Origin: Cymodocea nodosa
Taxonomy: Eukaryota; Streptophyta; Magnoliopsida; Alismatales; Cymodoceaceae
DNA: 64,000 nucleotides
NCBI GenBank assembly: GCA_036874045.1
Contig: JAZBRI010000008.1
Coordinates: forward strand, 7,951,001-8,015,000
Direction of reading: 5' to 3'
This document shows positions 58,131-64,000 of this stretch, in pieces (position 1 is the first letter of the stretch; every line of letters begins with the position of its first letter). The translations under genes and the position numbers were made by a program. The notes under the pieces were generated by a model. It was not told the DNA's origin. It saw nothing but the letters and a program-made list of their open reading frames with translations, and searched no databases.

Positions 58131-59928
58131 TAAATTTCTTAAGGATTGGTGTACTGAGAAAAGAGAGCGAAAAGTTTTAAGGAAAGTCTTTTATCTGAGC
58201 AAAGTAGTTCCCTATTTCTGTCACAAATTCCTAAAAAGTTATCTAATCTTGGAATCCCTATTATATCATGCACCATAGGAAATACCATTCTAGAAAGAAC
58301 CTTAATAGACCTAGGTGCAGGTATAAATGTTATGTCAAGTGATATATTTGCATCCTTAGGATTAGAAGACTTAATCACTACTAGGACTGTTACTCAATTA
58401 GTTGATAGAAGTATAAGATACCCTAGAGGAAAAATAAAGGATGTCTTAATTAAAATCAAAAACTTCATATATCCTATTGATATTGTAATTTTGGATTCCC
58501 AACAAATTAAGCATAAAAATAGTGATATATCTTTAATTTTGGGAAGACCAATTTTAGCAACATCAAGGGCTATTATAAATTGTAAAATTGGAATTATGAA
58601 GTTAGCATATGGTAATGAGGATACTCAATTAAACCTTTTCAAACCAGAAAAGTTTGAAGAGTTAGAAATGTCCTTATATACTATAGACTTTTTAGAGGAT
58701 AAAGGAGATATGCTAGATGATGTGATTCAAGAAGAATTAAATAGGCAACTTAATTTTGAGATTTTAGAAGAAAGTGAAAGCATAAATGTAGAAGGAGGTC
58801 GAGAAGAAATTAATTTAGAAAATGAGGATGTCCAATTGGGAGCTCTAGCTTCTAATGGGCAACAGTTAGAATTAAAACCTTTACTTCCTGAATTAACCTA
58901 TATATTTTTGGAAGAAAAACAAACATGTCCAATCATTATTGCTTCAGATTTAAAAGAGGATCAAATTGCTAAATTAAAAGATGTAGTAAAACATATAAAG
59001 AAGCCATAGGATGGACTATGACTGATATAAAAGGGTTAAGTGCAACTTTATGCTGTCACCACATATATTTAGAAGAGAATGCTAAACCAGTTAGAATTCC
59101 TGAGAGGAGATTAAATCCAAACCTTAAAGAAGTAGTCAGGAAGGAAATAGTGAAATGGTTAGATAATGACATAATTTATTCGATTTTTGATAGCTCAAGG
59201 ATTAGTCCAATCCATGTAGTTCCCAAGAAATCAGGATTAACAGTAATTTAGAATGAAAGTCAGGACTTGATACCTACTAGAATTCAATCAGGCTAGAGAG
59301 TATGTATAGACTATAGAAAGCTGAATGTTGTAACTAAGAAACATCATTTTCCCTTACCTTTTATAGATCAAATGCTAGAGAAATTAGCAGGGCAAGAATA
59401 TTTTTGTTTCCTAGACGGGTATTCATGATATAACCAAGTTCTAGTAGCATTAGAGGATCAAGAGAAAACAACTTTCACCTGTCCTAATGGAACTTATGCT
59501 TTTAAGAGAATGTCATTCGGATTATGCAATGCACCAACCACCTTTCAAAGGTTTATGCAGGGCATATTCACTAGATTGACTAAAGATTTTTTAGAAATAT
59601 TTATGGATGATTTTACTGTTTATGGAACTTCATATGAAGTGTATTTAAACAATTTAGACCAAGTATTAAAACAATGTGTGGAAAAAAATCTGGTTCTAAA
59701 TTGGGAAAAATGTCACTTCATGGTTAATCAAAGAATCGTCTTGGGTCATGTTGTTTCAAAGAAGGGGTTGGAAGTAGATAAAGCTAAAATAGAAGTAATT
59801 TCTAATCTACCAGAACCTAAATCAGTAAAAGATATTAGATCATTTCTAGGACATGCTGGATTTTATAGAAGATTTACTAAAGATTTTAGCAAAATAGCTA
59901 AACCTTTAACTAATCTATTAAAATATGT
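58131..59928 (+). pseudogene. G2 protease and reverse transcriptase
   Basis: Protease: a frameshift near 58190, then DLGAGINVM, VDRSIRYPRGKIKDVLIK and LILGRPILATS. Another shift comes near 59000. In RT, VCIDYRKLNVV, YFCFLDGYS followed by a stop, MSFGLCNAPTTFQRFM and [11 protein letters not shown] (intact catalytic pair) run in frame through [17 protein letters not shown] to PLTNLLK, where the solo LTR interrupts. This copy keeps the base that G1 lost before FMDD. Confidence 0.88.
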
Positions 59929-61827
59929 TGTTTAGTATGAAAAAGTGCATAATATTAATGGTTAAATGATGGTTAATTGTATAATATTTAGCTTATCATA
60001 TGAGAATTAAGCCATTATGTTATAATTGCATTATTATATGCTTTAATGAAAGAATCTGTATAATTCTAGGGAATTAATGTTAATTTAGTACATTTCTGAA
60101 CTGTCGGTAAATTGCAGGCTATGAAATTCTTAAATATTCGAATTTTCTGTTATTTCGGAGAGTTATGTTTAATGTACCAGACAGTTATGTTTTAATGCTT
60201 AAAGAATATTTTATTATTTCCTGGATTACACATGTTGAAACTACAATGCATGACTTAAGTGGATTTTTGGAAGGTTATCTATAACTATCCGAACTGCATC
60301 TGAGCATCGGATAGTTAGGTACGTAAGTGTTTGAAATATTTGAACTTGTTAAGTTAGAATTATGCACGTGTTTTATAGTTAAATCAACAAAGTAAGTCTG
60401 TTGAGTTATCTATGACTCCATGGACCATTTATTTTCTAATATGCCACTGTAGCGGTTACAGAAACAGGACATTCGAAGGAAAACTACAATTGCACGTATC
60501 ACGCAGGAATTCACTCATGGAAGGGAGAAGAAATCACCATCGTTGATATGAATGAAGGAAATCCAACTGATCATCTAAGCAGAAGCAGTTACTACTAAAG
60601 AAATATAAAAGAAAAGGAGAAAAGACGAAGCGGTGTGTGTGTGTAGAGGTGGAGAACTACGCTAACTGCAGGCAGCGTTGGAAGTTCCCTAAAGTTCCAC
60701 ACCACCACCATAATCACCAACCATCGGAGGTCTGTGAGGATACTTTCCTGATGTCGGGTCGATTCCAAGCCAAACACGGTGCTTGACAACCACTATGAGG
60801 AGTGATCGTGTCACGGGAAGGAAAGCCATTTTCACCAAGCACCGACTCATATCTCAAGAGATCGTAAAGCTTCTAGCCTTGGTTTCAGGTTGATGCCAAT
60901 ATGTTGAAGAGGAGATCATCTTGCAATTCTAGACTCGCGATTCTATAGGGAGAGGAGGCAGAATTGTAAGTGGTTAAATTTTCAATGGTGTAATCGCATC
61001 GCATGTAGTGACGGAAGTATTTACTATCGATAGAGATTACTTTTACATTTCACCTTTCGCCCATTTTCATGATCATATCAAAACAAAAATACCAAAAACA
61101 ACTTATCTGTGTTTATAGTTAGTATTTGAGTGTTGTATTGTTTGTTTTGTATAGTGATTAAAGTTATCATTGTCAGTATTGTGAATGTTTCATGTTTGTT
61201 TAATTCAAAAAATAGATAATAGTTTTATAGTTTACTGAAATTGATTTGTTCCAAATACTTAAAGATTTTAATGGTTATTGTTTGAAATATTTGAATGTTA
61301 GTATTGCCTAATGATAAATCCATTATTCACTAACATTAAAGAGCTTAATTGATGTTATTTACAATCTGTGGAACCGCCCAATGGTTGGCTGAATTCCTCT
61401 ATAAATAGCAGTATTAAACTGAAAAGATAGGCTCATGGAGTTAACTTAAGTCCACGAGATTAGTCCGTTGAGTTAGCCATAACTCCACGAACTAAGTCCG
61501 TTGTGTTAACTGTAACTCAACGGAGTGCTTAACTGAACACATAAACTCCAATATAAAAATTGGAGCAGTACACAATTCTTACTCAATCTCTATGGGATCG
61601 ACCTGTACTTGCACACAAATACAATATACACTATGCACTTGTAGTTAAAATACAAATTGGAATTAATATCTAATTTGTGTGAAAGGTTGTTTGTCTACTT
61701 CTAAAAAGAAATTATTGATATAAGCATAAAGATAAATTAACCAAGTTAAAAACAGAAGTTAACAAATATAAGTTTTCTAGGGATGTTACCTGGGAACTAA
61801 ACAAGTTCTCTAGTGCAGCCTAAAGCA
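59929..61827 (+). mobile_element. Solo LTR of the G family inside G2 pol
   Basis: 1899 bp, TGTTTAGTATG...CTAAAGCA, flanked by TATGT (59924-59928) and GATGC (61828-61832). Uninterrupted G1 reads GATGT at the site, so each flank carries one change. It keeps the stem-loop (60282-60317) and the TGGGATCGACC stretch but lacks the roughly 100-bp block shared with copia B. Confidence 0.88.
61400..61410 (+). promoter_or_regulatory. Probable TATA box of the G LTR
   Basis: CTATAAATAGCAG in the solo LTR. The 5' LTRs of G1 and G2 have the decayed form TGTAAATAG at the same place (about 33771 and 56603). Confidence 0.55.
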
Positions 61828-63644
61828 GATGCCCCATTCAACTTTGATAAAAATTGCAAAGAAGCATTTTTCAAGCTTAAAACTAGCTTAATTTCAACTC
61901 CTATAATACAAGTACCTAATTGGAGCCATTCATTTGAACTAATATGCGATACATCTAATTTTGTTGTAGGAGTAGTGCTAGGACAGAAGATAGAAAAATC
62001 TCCTAAAGTGATTCATTATGCAAGCAAAACCTTAAATGATGCTCAAGTTAATTACATAACTACTGAAAAGGAGCTATTAACTATTGTGTTTGCCTTAGAA
62101 AAGTTTAGATCATATAAAGTGATAGTATACATGGATCATTCAGCTTTAAAACACCTAATAGCAAAGAATGAGACTAAACCTAGATTGATCTAATGAATTT
62201 GATCTAGAAATTAAAGATAAAAAAGGTTGTGAGAATGTAGTAGTAGATCATTTATCAAGATTACAAATAGAAAAATCAAATATTGAAATTAAGGATAATT
62301 TTCCTGATAAATAGTTAATGACCATCAATACAATGCCTTGGTATGCAGACATAGTTAATTACTTAGTTACTGGTTTAACACCTAAGGATTGGAATAGACA
62401 GGATAAGAAATTGTTCTTTTCAAGAGTGAGATATTACTATTGGGAAGACCCATACTTATTTAAGAAATGTCCTAATCTGGTTTTAAGGTAGTGTATTCTA
62501 GAAATTGAATATCAAAACATATTGTCTTTCTACCATGACCAAGCATGTGGAGGGCATTTTGGATCAGGGAAAACTGCTGCAAAAATTTTGCAATGTGGAT
62601 TTTATTGGCCAACACTATTCAAAGATGCTCATAAATACTGTTTAAGTTGTTTAAAGTGTCAACAAATTGGAAGAATATCAAAAAGGAATATACTACCTCT
62701 TAATCCTATTGTTGAGGTTGAAATCTTTGATGTGTGGGGAATAGATTTTATGGGTCCATTTCCTATGTCTAATCAATTTAATTATATATTGTTGGGGGTC
62801 GATTATGTATCTAAATGGATAGAAGTTATTCCTGCAAAAACTAATGACAACAAAGTGGTAATACATTTTATAAGAACTAATATAATTGCTAGATATGGAA
62901 TACCTAAAGCTATTATCAATGATAGAGGAACTCATTTCTGTAATAGAAGTTTTGAAGCCTTAATGAAGAAATATGGAGTATACCACAAAATTGCAACATC
63001 ATATCATCTACAAACCAGTGGACAAGTAGAAAGTGCAAACAAACAAATTAAGTTAATCTTAGAAAAAGTAGTAAATCCTACTAGAACAGATTGGGCTAAT
63101 AAATTGATAGATGCACTTTGGGCTTATAGAACTGCTTACAAGACAAGCTTAGGTACGTCACCTTTTAGGCTAGTATATGGAAAAGTTGTCATTTACCAGT
63201 TGAAATTGAACATAAAGCTTATTGGGCATTAAAAACTCTGAACACTAATTTAAATTAAATCAAGTTGCTGAAAATAGGAAATTACAATTGATTGAATTAG
63301 AAGAATTTAGGAATGAAGCTTATTTGGAAACTATAAGAGAAAAAGAGAAAATGAAGTTCTGGCATGATAAGAAAATTATTCCAAAAACCTTTGAAGTAGG
63401 ACAAGAAGTATATCTTTATATGACTAGACTCCATAACCATTCAGGAAAATTAAGATCTAGATGGGCAAGAACTTACATAGTTAGAAATATTTATCCCTAT
63501 GGTGCTATTGAAATTGAAAATCCTAAAAATCATAACATATTTAAAGTAAATGGACAAAGACTTAAACTTATTTTGAAGATACCAAAAAGTTCTTTTGGAA
63601 TTGTAGAAGAAGTAAGAGTAGAGGACTACTCAAGCTTTACTTAG
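61828..63644 (+). pseudogene. G2 RNase H and integrase
   Basis: Resumes at [13 protein letters not shown], exactly where G1 continues. RNase H has DTSNF for DASDF and YMDHSAL for YTDHSAL, keeping the Asp residues; a stop (62191) and a gap follow RPRLI. In integrase, a TAG at about 62490 is followed by 236 open codons with the HHCC site, [17 protein letters not shown] and SGQVESANK (all three acids present). A frameshift at about 63183 separates the C-terminal GPY-like module (63288-63644), which ends at the same SFT-TAG as G1. Confidence 0.88.
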
Positions 63645-64000
63645 TAAGAAAGTTTCTAGTTAAAAAAACTTATTTAAAAATTTGTCACGGTTCAACCGAA
63701 AGAAATTGTCACGGTTCAATTGGAAGAAATTGTCGGTTTTACTGAAACATGTTTTAAAAAGAAAAAAAATTATTGCGGTTCAACCGACAAGATCCATCGA
63801 TCTGACCGAAATGCAAAAACATAAAATATATATTATATTTAGTTAAGTGTCGGTGTTACCGAAGTATAATATCGGTTCAACCGATAAAAGAAAAAAAAAT
63901 ATTATTATATGTATTCTTATTAGATATAACTTTACGGAAAGTCTGTTGAGTTACACTTAACTCAAAAAACTTACTCTATTGAGTCTAGGAGAAGTCAATG
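63645..64000 (+). other. G2 3' region, start
   Basis: CGGTTCAACCG palindromes, an ACCGAAGTATAATATCGGTT hairpin unit, and CTGTTGAGTTACACTTAACTC at the edge, matching G1 38930-39420. The window ends before any downstream ORF. Confidence 0.8.

Larger units (their letters stand above)
54977..64000 (+). mobile_element. Gypsy element G2 (Athila type), runs off the window
   Basis: 5' LTR 54977-57007, PBS, gag, PR, RT, a solo LTR inside the connection region, RNase H, INT and the start of the 3' region. It shares all features of G1 except the LTR duplication. Its coding frame is more damaged than G1's (at least four frameshifts). Confidence 0.92.

Noticed and set aside
1..64000. CRISPR-like array from the evenly spaced AACTTAACGAGTT words
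   Set aside because: Spacing is irregular, words vary and occur in both orientations inside plant LTRs; no cas genes; clearly eukaryotic mobile DNA.

Overview
The window looks like plant nuclear heterochromatin. It is AT-rich and consists almost entirely of LTR retrotransposons nested in one another. I see no rRNA, tRNA, CRISPR array or intact host gene. The species cannot be named from the sequence; a large-genome angiosperm is a reasonable inference.

Two superfamilies are present. (1) Ty1/copia elements with an iMet-type primer binding site (PBS), purine tracts reading AAAAAGGGGGAGAT, a coiled-coil-rich gag, a pol in the order PR-INT-RT-RH, and an extra long ORF between pol and the 3' LTR. 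This is the layout of Sireviruses. I call them A (302-14606, - strand), B1 (18162-31185, -), B2 (44183-53391, -), B0 (15833-54372 in pieces, +), B3 (an LTR piece at 54373-54976), C (one LTR plus leader, split around B1) and D (the 3' ORF only, 14607-15832, +). (2) Ty3/gypsy elements of Athila type with a tRNA-Asp-like PBS: G1 (32001-44182, +) and G2 (54977 to beyond the window end, +). Solo LTRs sit in A's 3' LTR (1112-3209) and in G2's pol (59929-61827).

Layout and order of events: an F-box-associated-like fragment (1-301) and D flank element A. B0 is the old host unit on the + strand. C inserted into B0. B1 then inserted into C's LTR, with a perfect 5-bp target duplication, CGTAG. G1 inserted into B0's pol. 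B2 inserted into B0's 3' ORF. A deletion fused G1's 3' LTR to the inside of B2. B3's LTR lies next to B0's 3' end and was itself split by G2. B1 is probably the youngest complete element (LTRs of equal length, about 2.5% different over the first 320 bases by eye). A's LTRs differ by about 4% over the same stretch.

No element here is fully coding-competent. B1 is nearest: DDE and YVDD are intact, but pol has two nonsense codons and the gag zinc knuckle is deleted. Many stops can be shown, by comparison with a sister copy, to be CAA/CAG to TAA/TAG or TGG to TGA/TAG changes, as expected from decay of methylated cytosines.

The most interesting signal is modular exchange across superfamilies. G1's long 3' region carries about 650 bp that is homologous to the pol-to-3'-ORF spacer of copia B, placed between two nearly identical purine tracts. 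B LTRs and G LTRs share a block of about 96 bp in the same sense orientation. The hairpin-forming motifs typical of each family's LTR recur just upstream of its downstream ORF. Both G copies also have a gag with no capsid region, and the G lineage carries a remnant of an F-box-associated domain.
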